From assembly GCA_030220185.1 (NCBI GenBank), contig JASPKZ010008351.1:1116001-1180000 (forward strand): 64,000 bases of DNA, written 5' to 3'. This document shows, piece by piece, positions 54,850-64,000 of the stretch; the stretch's first letter is position 1; each line of letters begins with the position of its first letter. The notes under the pieces were generated by a model that did no database searches, was not told the origin of the DNA, and saw only the letters and a list, made by a program, of their open reading frames with translations. A program made the position numbers and the translations under genes. This DNA comes from Diploptera punctata. Taxonomy: Eukaryota; Arthropoda; Insecta; Blattodea; Blaberidae.

Positions 54850-55130
54850 CAAACAGGAAAGTCGTAGGTTCGAGTCTTGATATGGTCAAGATTTTTGGCT
54901 GGACCAGACCTTCTGGTGGCTTTGTGGACCTGGGGTCGACTCAGATCTTATTGAAAGTGAGTACCGGTACTAGATGCATGTTCTGGGCACAAATGCGGCC
55001 ATCAGGCAGATCCGACAATCCGGCGGACATCTCGTGCCTATTGTCTAGAAAGATGGGAGCTTCAACATACCACTACCCCAAAGGCCTCCCAAGACTGTGG
55101 TGGAATCGCCTTACCTTCATTAATAAAAAC
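54850..55130 (+). mobile_element. SINE-B, diverged subfamily
   Basis: Same plan as SINE-B (GGTTCGAGTC, CTGGGGTCGACTCAG, ATGTTCTGGGCACAAATGCG, CCTATTGTCTAGAAAGATGG, CACTACCCCAAAGGCCTCC) but clearly more diverged than the other copies. It may be an older subfamily. Confidence 0.7.
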
Positions 55131-55307
55131 TGAGAGGTTATATATAATACAATTAATAAATATATTGAATGATATTTAATTATGAAATCTAAACATATAC
55201 AAGAAACAAAACATTGTAACCAAAACAAACAGGTTTTCATGAAATCTAGCACTAACAAAGTTTAGAGCAGGTATGGTTTGGATTACGGCTATTTTAGCAT
55301 TGCATAA

Positions 55308-55610
55308 AAAAACTCCTGGCACGACAGGCCTACAAGGCCCCTAGCCTACTATCCGGCAGCTGACCTCACATCCATGTGTGTCAATCACAGAGGTAGATGA
55401 TCATCCAGCCAGTGTAGGGGTGACATGTCGAGTCCTCCAGCCGTTATAGCTGGTTTTCTCAACCTGGAGCTGCTTACTTATTGTAGCTACCCAAATGCCT
55501 CAAGATGCTGAGTGGGCACCGGTCCCATACTGGTCGAAATACCATGAGAAAATTTCTTCCCCCATGGAGACTCGAATCAGCGCAAGTCCCGTGGCTCTGC
55601 GCCATGGTTT
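55308..55610 (-). mobile_element. SINE-D, head-truncated, minus strand
   Basis: Covers most of SINE-D on the minus strand (inverse of CCCATGGAGACTCGAATCAG and of CCTCAAGATGCTGAGTGGGC). The last ~25 bp of the tRNA-like head are missing or degenerate after 55605. Confidence 0.85.
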
Positions 55611-56604
55611 CTTACCAACCACATGTTGAATTCCTGTAGATATAAATGTAACAATAACATTAAATTGGATGATTTAGGATTTAGAATACAAGTAAACCAT
55701 TACAGTATGTCATATTTGGAGAAACAAGATGTTAAAAGTCCATAATTGATTCTAGGGATTGTTTCAGAATTCTCTTTGCAATTACAATTACATATAATAT
55801 TGAACTACAAACATAGTGAAATGTAGTTGAGAATTATTTTAACATTTTTTTTTTCATGAAATGGGTCTAACATAGTGTCCACAGTCTTGGTCTAATTGTG
55901 CTTTGAGCAATCCAATTGTCAATTCTGTTTGTAATCCACAGTTAGAAGTTTTTTTCTATATTTTCTGATAGATCATTATAAAGCCTGTCTGTCAGAATTG
56001 TTTTGCAGGATGGAAAATTATGCTCAACATCATACGATGTTATGGCAGCATACTTGTATCGTTCTGTATTTGATAATTTGACATCCTTACCTACATGAAC
56101 TTTACTAATTTCACAAAGCACAGCTTCAAGTTTTAGCAGCGGCAGTCTTTCCTACATTTAAATGCTGTAATCTGTTCACAAAGTAAGGACTGCTCTCAGA
56201 TAGCCATAGAGAACTTCGAACTCAGTGTCAGATAGCAATAACGAGCTGACAGCTATTCTACCTGACTATAGAATATTCCAACATTGGTCTTCTACATATT
56301 CATCTAGACTCATGTTCGTGTCTGGGGATCGAGTTTAGGACAAAAACCTCCATCTAACACGTCACTCTGTGACTCCTCATCCAATTATTTGCTTTTATAA
56401 AATCTATCTATCTTGTTCAGAAGGGATACTGAAGAATTTTCACCTGTCTACCACATAAGTGTCAAAAATGACATAAATATATTCATTTCAAGAAATATTT
56501 TAATGAATTCCTAGAACTTTCATTGAAAAAAATACCGGAATTTCAAAGTTGAAAAATATGAAGGAGTATGAAATTTTCACTAAAATGTGAACATTTTGCT
56601 AAAA
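55611..56604. other. Non-coding stretch
   Basis: No supported feature. Confidence 0.4.
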
Positions 56605-56608
56605 TATT

Positions 56609-57320
56609 ATGAAATATGAAGTTTTTTCTGTAGATGATTTACAATGGTCAGTACATGATTTAAATTTGATAGCCCAGAAATATTTAATGGAAATATCTAC
56701 CAATAAAACTAAAATAATGGCCTTTTGTGGAAAATCCCCAATACCAAGCAAAATTTGTTTAAATAACAAAATTTTAGAGAGAGTTAATGAGTTTACTTAT
56801 TTAGGATATAAGCTCTCTTTTGTTGAAAATTTGGATTTACCAGAGAAAATTGTGAAATTCAACAAATCAATGGGAATCATTAATAGAGTTTTAAAACCTT
56901 CATTAGTGCAAAAGTCAACTGGTACTCGTCTTTATCAAATAATGGCTCAACCAGTCCTATGTTATGGGAGTGAAGCGTGGACTATAAGGACGAGAGATGA
57001 AAGCAGACTAACAGCTTGTGAGATGGAATTTATGCGCCGAACAACTGGCTACACCAAATGGGATCGAAAGAAAAATGTAGAAATCCTTCAAGGACTTAAT
57101 GTGTCACCTATACTGGACTACATCTTCAGATATCAGCTAAACTGGAAGGAACATGTCTCAAGAAGGCTAGATCCAGGATCCCCAAGGCAATAATGAACTA
57201 CTGTCCAAATGGGAAACGATCACTTGGTCGACCTATGAAAAGATGGCACGAAAACCGCTTTCTCAGGCCGTAACAGTTCTTCTAGGACTAATACCTGGCA
57301 GGATGATGATGATGATGAAG
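56609..57320 (+). pseudogene. LINE-B: end of RT to 3' tail
   Basis: The frame 56609-57193 has AQKYLMEISTNKTKIMAFCG, ERVNEFTYLGYKLSF, VLKPSLVQKSTGTRLYQI, VLCYGSEAWTIRTRDE and EFMRRTTGYTKWDRKKN. A frameshift near 57170 leads to PKAIMNYCPNGKRSLGRPMK. The tail is GATGATGATGATGATG (about 57302-57318). It is related to the 37.8 kb copy (KP-x-LVQK; YGSE-x-WT). The catalytic YADD box is upstream of the truncation and absent. Confidence 0.8.
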
Positions 57321-58087
57321 TTTTTTGTTGGTCTTATTTGATTCTACATATCATAAAATGTAAAGATACTTAGCGCTCTCTGACAAATAGTTTAAACATG
57401 AAATTTCATAAAATTCCTCGCTCTAGTGATAACCTGTTTGGCTATACGTTGTGTGATCCGAATGATGCATTCAGAACAAGAGAGTAGCATTCATTCTATT
57501 CAAAAGGGATCAGCTATTGCAGCAAGTTGGCACCTGTTGTTGTCAACTCACGAACATGACAGTACCAAATCCATCAACAATTACTTCCCTTCTCTTTTCA
57601 ACACACTCTTCTGGAATTGATAAGTAGAGAGGTGTGAAAGTATTCCCTGTCATGTTTGCATTAGCAACCTGGAAATGGGGAAAATCCGCGATTCATCACC
57701 TCATAATTACGCGTCAAGCTTACTTGACATTCAAAAGAAAAATAAACATTTTTGCAACTTAAATTTTATTTCCAGATACTTTAACATCTTTGATTAAATG
57801 CATGTCCCGTCTAATATATTTGTGCGCGTATCAGTAGATCCTACATGTAGCGTATACTGTTCTGTGTATTTACGACCCTTTTTTCAAATGCAACTGCGAG
57901 TTGCGTTTAAAATGTGAATTTAGGGTTGTTTAACTGTGTTATTAACCCTCTTTTTGGACATTCCAATCAGTAACGAGCAGTGCTAGATGTTCATTAATAG
58001 TGTTACTTAACTTCAAAACATGTATATCGAAAGGAAACATTAAAATGTTCATTAAAAGAAAAAACTTTATATTTGGAAGACTGACAC
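57321..58087. other. Non-coding stretch
   Basis: No supported feature. Confidence 0.4.
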
Positions 58088-58172
58088 TAATAATGACTGA
58101 AAGACAACACGTACACACTATTGAGTAGCACCAAGAAGTTGGGACTGGAAGTAAATATCAATAAAACTAAAT
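58088..58172 (+). pseudogene. LINE-D fragment, plus-strand piece of an inverted pair
   Basis: Plus-strand codons give STKKLGLEVNINKTKY-type sequence matching the segment just after YADD in the 14.1 kb LINE-D (KKLGLEVNINKTKYM). It ends exactly where a minus-strand LINE-D piece begins. Confidence 0.7.
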
Positions 58173-58480
58173 ACATCATCAGCATAAACTAACGGCTTAT
58201 TAATATCATTGAGTTGTAAGCCTTCCTCATTCTCCAAAGATTTAATGGCATGCTCTAGTATAAAATTAAATAGTAGAAGATTGCTTCAACCCATTTTGGA
58301 TTTCAAAACTGTCCGAAAACTGTTTGCCTACACGCACCCTACTCTTTGTGCCATTTAGACACATTCGTATAAGTCTAACTAACTTTTTAGGAATTCCGAA
58401 CTCCAGCAGGATACTATGTAACTTCTCCCTCTTAATTGAATCATAGAAAAAATAATAAACTAAATTCTGAGGCGTCATAT
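58173..58480 (-). pseudogene. LINE-D reverse transcriptase fragment, minus-strand piece
   Basis: The minus strand gives REKLHSILLEFGIPKKLVRL, RMCLNGTKSRVRVGKQFSDS, FEIQNGLKQ, then in another frame LENEEGLQL and VYADDVF up to the junction at 58173. The YADD box is intact here, unlike the 14.1 kb copy. It is joined tail-to-tail with the adjacent plus-strand piece. Confidence 0.7.
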
Positions 58481-58787
58481 ATCATGAGACGAGTGTTAAA
58501 TGTCATACCAAATTATCAACTAGGGAAACATGAGTTGCGAGTTTTACTATAATTATGTTAATGAATTATGGATCAAATTCCAATCCAGCGTTTACCTTGA
58601 CGTCTGCGGAAAACCACGTAAAAATCTCCAGTTACGATAGTCGGCATGGAGAGTTGTGCTCGGTATCTCCCTAACACTATTCTTAAAGACTACTCTGAGT
58701 TGGATCATATTATCTTAAGTACACACATTATAACACAATTTTACATAAAACACGTTCATATTTTTTCTCTCTCTACCTCCCCTTTTA
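58481..58787. other. Non-coding stretch
   Basis: No supported feature apart from the left target duplication ACCTCCCCTTTTA at 58775-58787. Confidence 0.5.
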
Positions 58788-59090
58788 AAAAGTAAAGTAT
58801 TCCCACTACAGGTCTCAGGAGGCCCTTGGGGTAGTGGGAGGTTAAGGCTCCCACTTTTTCTGGACAATCGGCACTTGATGTCAGCCGGGTTGTCAGCCCT
58901 GCGTGACGGCCGCCTTTACCCCAGAACAAGCGTTTGGTACTCATTTCCGTTAGAGGCTGAGTAGACCCCAGGGCCACAGTACCGCCAGAAGGTTTTGGTC
59001 AGTTTAAAAATCCTGACCCCACCGGGACTTGAACCCTCGACCTTCCGGCTTGTAGCGCAGTGCCTTAACCACTACGCTACGGCGTGCCCC
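58788..59090 (-). mobile_element. SINE-B, full length, minus strand, with target-site duplication
   Basis: A complete SINE-B with the head at the right. ACCTCCCCTTTTA at 58775-58787 is repeated exactly at 59091-59103. Confidence 0.9.
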
Positions 59091-59103
59091 ACCTCCCCTT
59101 TTA

Positions 59104-59829
59104 GAACTATAAAATTAATCGATCCTTTCATGCTGAACTTACAATCACGATCCTAATGACTAGAGATGATAGAGAGCGCCGTTAAATAAAATATTACTAC
59201 ATTTTACTCTACTCCGTATATAAGTTAGCCTAGACTCAGGCCATTAGTTTTAACTGTTAGAAATGGTTTAAATTACTGCTCATAAAGAAGCTTTTTTATT
59301 GTCGTAAATACAATAACATGTTGTCAGCGTTGCTACAAGAAGAACAATAATCACGACCAATCTTATGTGAATGGTCTCAAAGAGAACACAGTTTACAAAC
59401 TCGATGGCGTGTGTGAAGGTTTCTGCAATTACGAAGAAGACTCTTAGAATCTAGTCCCTTCTTCAATCAAGTGAGAACACATTCCACTTAGTGTTCAAAA
59501 GCGATTTGTACAGAGAATGCTAAAACACTAATTAACTCGTGTATTTTGTTTAAACGAAAGAAAATTACTGCCAATGAAGTAGTAAATTCTTCTTCTACTG
59601 CTTCATGAAAGGCCCTATCGTCTGTTTTGCTCTCAGAAGAGTTCATATTACCATCTTCTTGGTTATTAAATGTTCCCATTAACTAAAAAGTTGAAACCAT
59701 ACAATGCCGATAATGCTGTTTTGTCAGTCTGGGTGGGTTCATTCGTGTAACTTATACGTCCTGTTTTATTAACAATAATAACATTTAAACTACCTCATTT
59801 AAGTCGAGTATATCGAATTATCTTCTTAC
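59104..59829. other. Non-coding stretch
   Basis: No supported feature. Confidence 0.4.
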
Positions 59830-60077
59830 ACGCTTTATATTAGCTTGGCCTGTATCTGTCTATGTAACAGAACTGTATCCATATAACGGATCTTTGAACA
59901 CGATTTTCACCCACTTGAAAATATTGGATCGACTTCAAACTTTGTACACTTGTAAAGGACCCATGACAATAAAATAATTTCATAATTTTTCTTCTAAAAT
60001 CCTGGCCAGAATCATCAGAAAATAAAAAAATAAATACCGGTATAATAGGTTGCGGACTTATCGACTTTTTAGCCAAT

Positions 60078-60169
60078 CGTTGTAAGAACTCAGTTGGTAG
60101 AGCGGTAGACTGTAGTGGTATATAATTTCAGTAATCCATAGATCGCTGGTTCAAATCAGGCCCGAAGGA
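60078..60169 (+). tRNA. Intron-containing tRNA-Tyr(GTA)-like sequence in composite K
   Basis: CTCAGTTGGTAGAGCGGTAG, ACTGTAG, the same 18-nt insert TGGTATATAATTTCAGTA as copy 1, ATCCATAGATCGCTGG and TTCAAATCAGGCCCGAAGGA, followed by a T7 run (60170-60176) suitable as a Pol III terminator. The 3' acceptor CCGAAGGA is tRNA-Tyr-like, but the 5' strand is not its complement. Several substitutions relative to copy 1 make this a likely pseudogene. Confidence 0.75.
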
Positions 60170-60594
60170 TTTTTTTAAAGAGTATTAAGCAATTAAATTT
60201 TCATGGGATTCCGGTTTATGACAATCAATTAAACTAAAATTTAAAATAATAAATAGGCCTAATAGTTTAAAAAAACCAAAACGACACGCTTTATTAAAAA
60301 AACCAAACTAAAAAATAAAAAATAAATAATAATTTTAAAAAAATAAAACAGCACGCTTTATTAGAAAACCGAATTAAAAAGTGAAAAATAATTTTAATTT
60401 CCAATACGCTTGGAATAAAATTAAAGTGGTCAACAAAAAAAATCATCTCGAACACATCTAGAATAAAACTAGAGTTATCTACAAAAAAAAAATACCATCA
60501 AAAGCGTGGAGTGCTATTTATGGTTTTTACGTTTTCTTCTTAGAGACTTTACTATTACCAATATCTATTATCAAATACCGTATATTAATTGATA

Positions 60595-60869
60595 TAGACT
60601 GCGATGGGCAGGACATGTTGCACGTATGGGGAATGAAAGACTTGCATGGAAGCTTCTTGTAGGAAAGCCAGAGGGAAAACGCCCCGTTGGTAGACCAAAA
60701 ATGAGGTGGGAGAATAACATTAACTATGATTTGAGGGAAGTAGATTATACAGGAAATGATTGGAAAGCATTAGCTCAGGATAGGGATGTATGGAGAGCTT
60801 ATGTCCGCGCGGCCATGAACCTACGGGTTCGATAGTGCCAGTGAGTAGGTAAGTAAGTAAGTATGTAAG
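60595..60869 (+). pseudogene. LINE-A 3' end inserted in composite K
   Basis: A single open frame: MGNERLAWKLLVGKPEGKRP, GRPKMRWENNINYDLREVDY, YVRAAMNLRVR and a stop, then a GTAAGTAAGTAAG tail. It is 5'-truncated just before GHVARM. The flanking composite K sequence lacks ~25 bp (the AGCACTCCACGCTTTTGAT inverse), so the insertion caused a small target deletion instead of a duplication. Confidence 0.85.
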
Positions 60870-61045
60870 GTAATTTTTTGTTGTTGTACATAACTCTAGT
60901 TTCATTCTAGATGTGTTGGAGATGGTTTTTTTGTTGACCACTTTAATTTTATCCCAAGCGTGTTGGAAATGGAAATTATTTTTCATTTTTTAGTTCGGTT
61001 TTCTAATAAAGCGTGTTGTTTTATTTTTTAAACTCTTATTTATTT

Positions 61046-61530
61046 ATTACATATATTATTTGGAATGTGGTCGGGCATATCCCAGTAGCATATCTGAGAT
61101 ATTTACATTATTTTTTTAATCGTTTCGCCCTTTTTGGGGTACATAGGATCAATCATTTCTTTGTGTGTTGTTCTCCTTTCTTAGTGCCCAGTATTTATTC
61201 TCATTCTTACTGATCTTTTTCTCTCTTCTTCCGAGATAAGGTTTGGATTTTTGTGTTGATTTACCTTGGAAATTACGAGTATGTTTTCATCTTGAATAAA
61301 TAATTTAGCCGTTCAATCGATTAGTAAATTTTCTATAATATTTAATTCTACTGGGTCTTTTTAGTTTTCTTCTTTTTTGCGCTTACGGAAAAATCAAAAA
61401 TTTGTTTGTTAATCTCTTAGAGTTCATTCTGAGAAGATGACTGTAAAAATGTATTCTCCTTCTTCGTATAGTATCTGAAAGTTTTTCATTTTTTATTTAT
61501 TTATATTTTTTAGAGAGTTCCACCCATTTT
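61046..61530. other. Non-coding stretch
   Basis: No supported feature. Confidence 0.4.
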
Positions 61531-62318
61531 TCATCATCATCATCATCAACAACAAGGATCAAGCCCAATGGCCTGTTCCGATCTCATTATAGGTCGAATT
61601 GGTCCTTCCATCTCTTCAATGGTCTTCCCTATATTCTTCTCCCTTTTGGTTTATAATTATACATTCTTCTTGGTATGCGCTGTTCATTCATTCGTAATAC
61701 GTGCTGAAGATAAGCATTTTGATAATATTGTATTCTTTCACAGATATTAAATATATTAAGTTCTGATCTTATATCTTCGTTTTTCTTTTTATAGGTTTTT
61801 TGATATCCTGCTATTGCTCTCAACATCTTCATTTCAGCAGCCTCTATTTGTTTACTATCTGCCTTTGTTAATGTCCAGGTTTGACATCCATTGGTAAGAG
61901 ATGGAACTGCCAATACTTTGTAAAACTTCAAAATTGTTTCTTTTCTAGTCTTATTCATTTTTTATTTATATTATTTTATTACCTTGAAATTTTAGTCCTA
62001 AGATTTTCCTTAAAAAATGTCCTTTTCTTTTGCTCAAGTTTCTCCATTTGGCCTTTCAAATTCATGGTTCACTAATACATGGCTCCTGCTACATACAGTG
62101 CTTCAGGCTTGTAATGTGTAATTTTTTATCCCCATGAAAGGAATTTTTTGTTGTATACATATTTTGTAAGTTGGAAAGCCAATAATTCAAGTTTAATTTT
62201 TTCTGGAATTCATTGCTTTGCATTCCACAGCATTCCAACTAATCCATGCTCGGAGATATTTGAATTCTTTAACTATTTCAATCTTTTGTTCTTGAACTTC
62301 GAGGTATTTGTGTGGGTG
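61531..62318 (-). pseudogene. LINE-B-type element, C-terminal part (split copy)
   Basis: The minus strand, read from 62318 down, gives YLEVQEQKIEIVKEFKYLRA, then the frame 61629-61958 with ETILKFYKVLAVPSLTNGCQ, TWTLTKADSKQIEAAEMKML, RIQYYQNAYLQHVLRMNEQR and YKPKGRR. The tail is ATGATGATGATGATG (61533-61548 inverse). It continues upstream at 62787 beyond a LINE-A insertion. Confidence 0.75.
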
Positions 62319-62331
62319 TTTAGTATTTGTC
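62319..62331. repeat. Target-site duplication (left) of LINE-A
   Basis: TTTAGTATTTGTC here and TTTAGTATGTGTC at 62774-62786 differ at one base. Confidence 0.85.
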
Positions 62332-62773
62332 TGCGAAACATGGACTCTTACTTTAAGGGAGGAAAGGAGATTACGAGTATTTGAGAATAAAGTTCTTAGG
62401 AAAATTTTTGGACCAAAGAAAGATGAACAGACAGGTGAATGGAGAAGACTGCATAACAGTGATTACATGGTCTTTATAGGAAGCCAGATATAATGAGAAC
62501 AGTTAAGTCTCGTAGACTGCAATGGGCAGGACATGTGGCACGAATGGGGAATGAAAGACGTCCATGGAAGCTTCTTGTAGGAAACCAGAGGGAAAACGCC
62601 TAGTTGGTAGACCAAGAATGAGGTGGGAGAATAACATTAACTATGATTTGAGGGAAGTAGATTATACAGGGGATGATTGGAAAACATTGGCTCGGATAGG
62701 GATATATGGAGAGCTTATGTCCGCGCGGCCATGAACCTACGGGTTCGATAGTGCCAGTAAGTTAGTTAGTTAG
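62332..62773 (+). pseudogene. LINE-A inserted in a LINE-B-type element
   Basis: Starts at CETWTLTLREERRLRVFENK and continues VLRKIFGPKKDEQTGEWRRL. Frames then break, but RLQWAGHVARMGNE, GRPRMRWENNINYDLREVDY and AAMNLRVR are all recoverable. The tail is GTTAGTTAGTTAG. A 13-bp target duplication (one mismatch) defines both ends, and the target LINE runs on both sides in the opposite direction. Confidence 0.9.
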
Positions 62774-62786
62774 TTTAGTATGTGTC

Positions 62787-63238
62787 ATGATCTTAGTTTT
62801 TTTTTTCGAAGGAAATGTGAAGACCAATTCTAGCTGTTTGTTTGTCTAGTTCAAGGATTTGTTCCCTTATTCTTCCATTATTTCAGAAAACAATGCCATA
62901 TCATCTGCAAAACCAATGCAATTGACTTAAAGTTTCTTCCTTTTGCAACCCAATGTCATTCCACTTTTTATATTTTCCTTCCATTCTCTGACTACTTTCT
63001 CAAGCGCACGATTAAACAACAACGGTGAGAGAATATCCCTCTGTCGCACTCCCGTTTTTATTCCAAAGGGTTTTGATAGTTTACCCATGTGGGTATTTAA
63101 CTTCCGAAAAGTATTTGTAAGGTCTCTTTTATGATATTAGTTGTTTTCTTATCCAAACCCATTTCTTCCAGGACTAATAATAGTGATTTTCTATCAATCG
63201 AATCACATGTCTTTTTTTAATCAATGTCTTTGCTCTTG

Positions 63239-63240
<2 letters not shown>
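62787..63240 (-). pseudogene. LINE-B-type element, reverse transcriptase part (split copy)
   Basis: The minus strand gives KKTCDSIDRKSLLLVLEEMG, PFGIKTGVRQRDILSPLLFN (the usual G-x-R-QG-D-x-LSP motif), VREWKENIKSG, then GFADDMALFSE with an intact FADD box, and GLHISFEKTKIMTHT. Frames shift near 63100 and 62930. The upstream end meets an (ATT)n run at 63241. Confidence 0.75.

Positions 63241-63274
<34 letters not shown>
63241..63274. repeat. (ATT)n microsatellite
   Basis: About 11 units adjoining the truncated LINE. Confidence 0.95.
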
Positions 63275-63317
63275 GGGATAAAAATATAATAATAAAAATA
63301 AAATGAATATATATCAT

Positions 63318-63614
63318 CCGATTGAGGGCCTTTCCACTTTTCAGCGGTTGCCCTTTTACCAGCCGGCTGCTGGCCCTTCACATCCACATGTGTCAATCAC
63401 AGAGGTAGATGATCAACAGCCAGTGTAAGGGTGACATGTGGTTAGCATGTCGAGTCCCCCAGCCGTTATAGCTGGTTCCTCAACCTGGAGCCGCTACTTA
63501 TTGTAGCTACCCAATTACAAAATTTCTTTCCCCATGGAGACTCGAACCAGCGCAAGTCCCGTAGCTCTGCGCCAAGGCTTCCTACCTTAACCGCTCGGCT
63601 ACGGCGCGGGACAC
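63318..63614 (-). mobile_element. SINE-D, full length, minus strand
   Basis: Complete SINE-D with its head at the right (inverse of CCGCTCGGCTACGGCGCGGG). ATATATCAT at 63309-63317 and 63615-63623 may be the target duplication but is AT-rich. Confidence 0.85.
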
Positions 63615-64000
63615 ATATATCATACAATTGTTAAAAGCATCATTACTTATGGAGCAGAACTTTGGGGCCATTAACAAAAAAAACAAATAAGTACCTTTTG
63701 GCAACGGAAATGGATTTTATACGAAGGGCCGCAAGAATTTCAAGAAGAGAAAAAATTAGGAACTCAGTTATAAGGGAGAAAATGAAGATTGAAGACACTA
63801 TTTTAGTTTATATTAAAACTCAGCAATTAAGATGGTACGGACATGTCCAGCGAATGGAAGAGGATCGGCTACCAAAATCTGTTTTGGAATGGAAACCTGA
63901 GGGAAGACGAAGCAGAGGAAGACCTAAAACCTCCTGGAGTCAGGGAATATGTTTATATATGAAGGAGAAACATCTACAACCAGGAGATTGGATGGACTGA
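63615..64000 (+). pseudogene. LINE-C C-terminal fragment (frame broken)
   Basis: HTIVKSIITYGAELWG precedes the frame 63662-64000: TEMDFIRRAARISRREKIRN, QQLRWYGHVQRMEEDRLPKS, EGRRSRGRPKTSW, ending DWMD with a TGA at the window edge. The 19.5 kb copy has DWMERDEWRKKIKL at this point, so this stop truncates the product by ~10 residues. Confidence 0.8.

Larger units (their letters stand above)
59830..61045 (-). mobile_element. Composite K, copy 2, with nested LINE-A
   Basis: The modules of copy 1 in reverse: an end ACACGCTTTATATTAGC (59831-59848), one ~164-bp unit, a tRNA-Tyr-like sequence now on the plus strand (60078-60169), then the foldback. The foldback's left arm (60277-60515) includes a duplicated terminal segment, and its right arm is 60870-61045. 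Arms here are longer than in copy 1 because of an extra paired segment (ACATCTAGAATAAAACTAGA and its inverse). LINE-A at 60595-60869 replaces ~25 bp of the right arm. Confidence 0.7.

Overview
This window looks like intergenic or deep-intronic DNA from a large, AT-rich, repeat-dense arthropod genome, most likely an insect. The tRNA-derived SINE families and LINE relics resemble those I recall from cockroaches (Blattodea, Periplaneta-like). That placement is recall plus inference and was not searched. I found no convincing intact host protein-coding gene. Almost everything recognisable is a transposable element, usually truncated, frameshifted or nested.

Family names used here are local labels. 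LINE-A: non-LTR fragments whose product ends in a W-x-GHV-x-RM / RW block, with a short GTAA/GTTA tail. LINE-B: non-LTR elements ending in (ATG)n; one copy at 42.9-45.4 kb keeps endonuclease, connector, reverse transcriptase and C-terminus. LINE-C: related C-terminal fragments with an E-M-D-x-x-R-R-x-A-R block. LINE-D: reverse-transcriptase fragments at 14.1 and 58.1 kb. LINE-E: C-terminal cysteine-rich fragments at 1.9 and 39.1 kb. LINE-F: an RNase H plus zinc-knuckle fragment at 51 kb. SINE-A, B, C, D, F and I are tRNA-derived short elements; SINE-C comes with at least three different 3' modules. Repeat H is a 0.6-0.75 kb non-coding element that starts GACTATTTAAC and ends in a hairpin. Composite K (35.2-36.3 and 59.8-61.0 kb) joins a long inverted repeat, an intron-containing tRNA-Tyr-like sequence and a roughly 164-bp repeat unit.

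Layout. 0-12 kb: repeat H copies (two in tandem at 10-11.5 kb), a LINE-E relic, SINE-A, SINE-B and SINE-C copies, and a small foldback element. 12-16 kb: a (CT)n/(CA)n microsatellite, a 768-bp element with ~137-bp terminal inverted repeats, SINE-C copies and a LINE-D fragment. 16-30 kb: LINE-A and LINE-C fragments, two repeat H copies each split by a SINE-A with clean target-site duplications, and AAT-repeat-rich blocks. 30.9-31.7 kb: a tandem array of a 302-bp unit, each unit carrying a tRNA-like sequence, preceded by an inverted partial copy. 31.7-34.3 kb: a LINE nested in a LINE, then a terminal-inverted-repeat element. 35-39.9 kb: composite K copy 1, LINE-B and LINE-E. 40.5-47.2 kb: the densest nest, including the most complete LINE and a SINE-D inside a SINE-C. 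48-64 kb: further LINE and SINE relics, a possible transposase-type terminal exon at 53.6 kb, composite K copy 2 invaded by LINE-A, and a LINE-B-type element invaded by LINE-A.

Nothing acts together as an operon or pathway. The organisation is layered insertion. Target-site duplications give the relative order of several events: SINE-A after repeat H, SINE-D after SINE-C, and LINE-A after composite K and after the 61.5-63.2 kb LINE. The most unusual structures are composite K with its tRNA-Tyr-like core and the 302-bp tRNA-like array.
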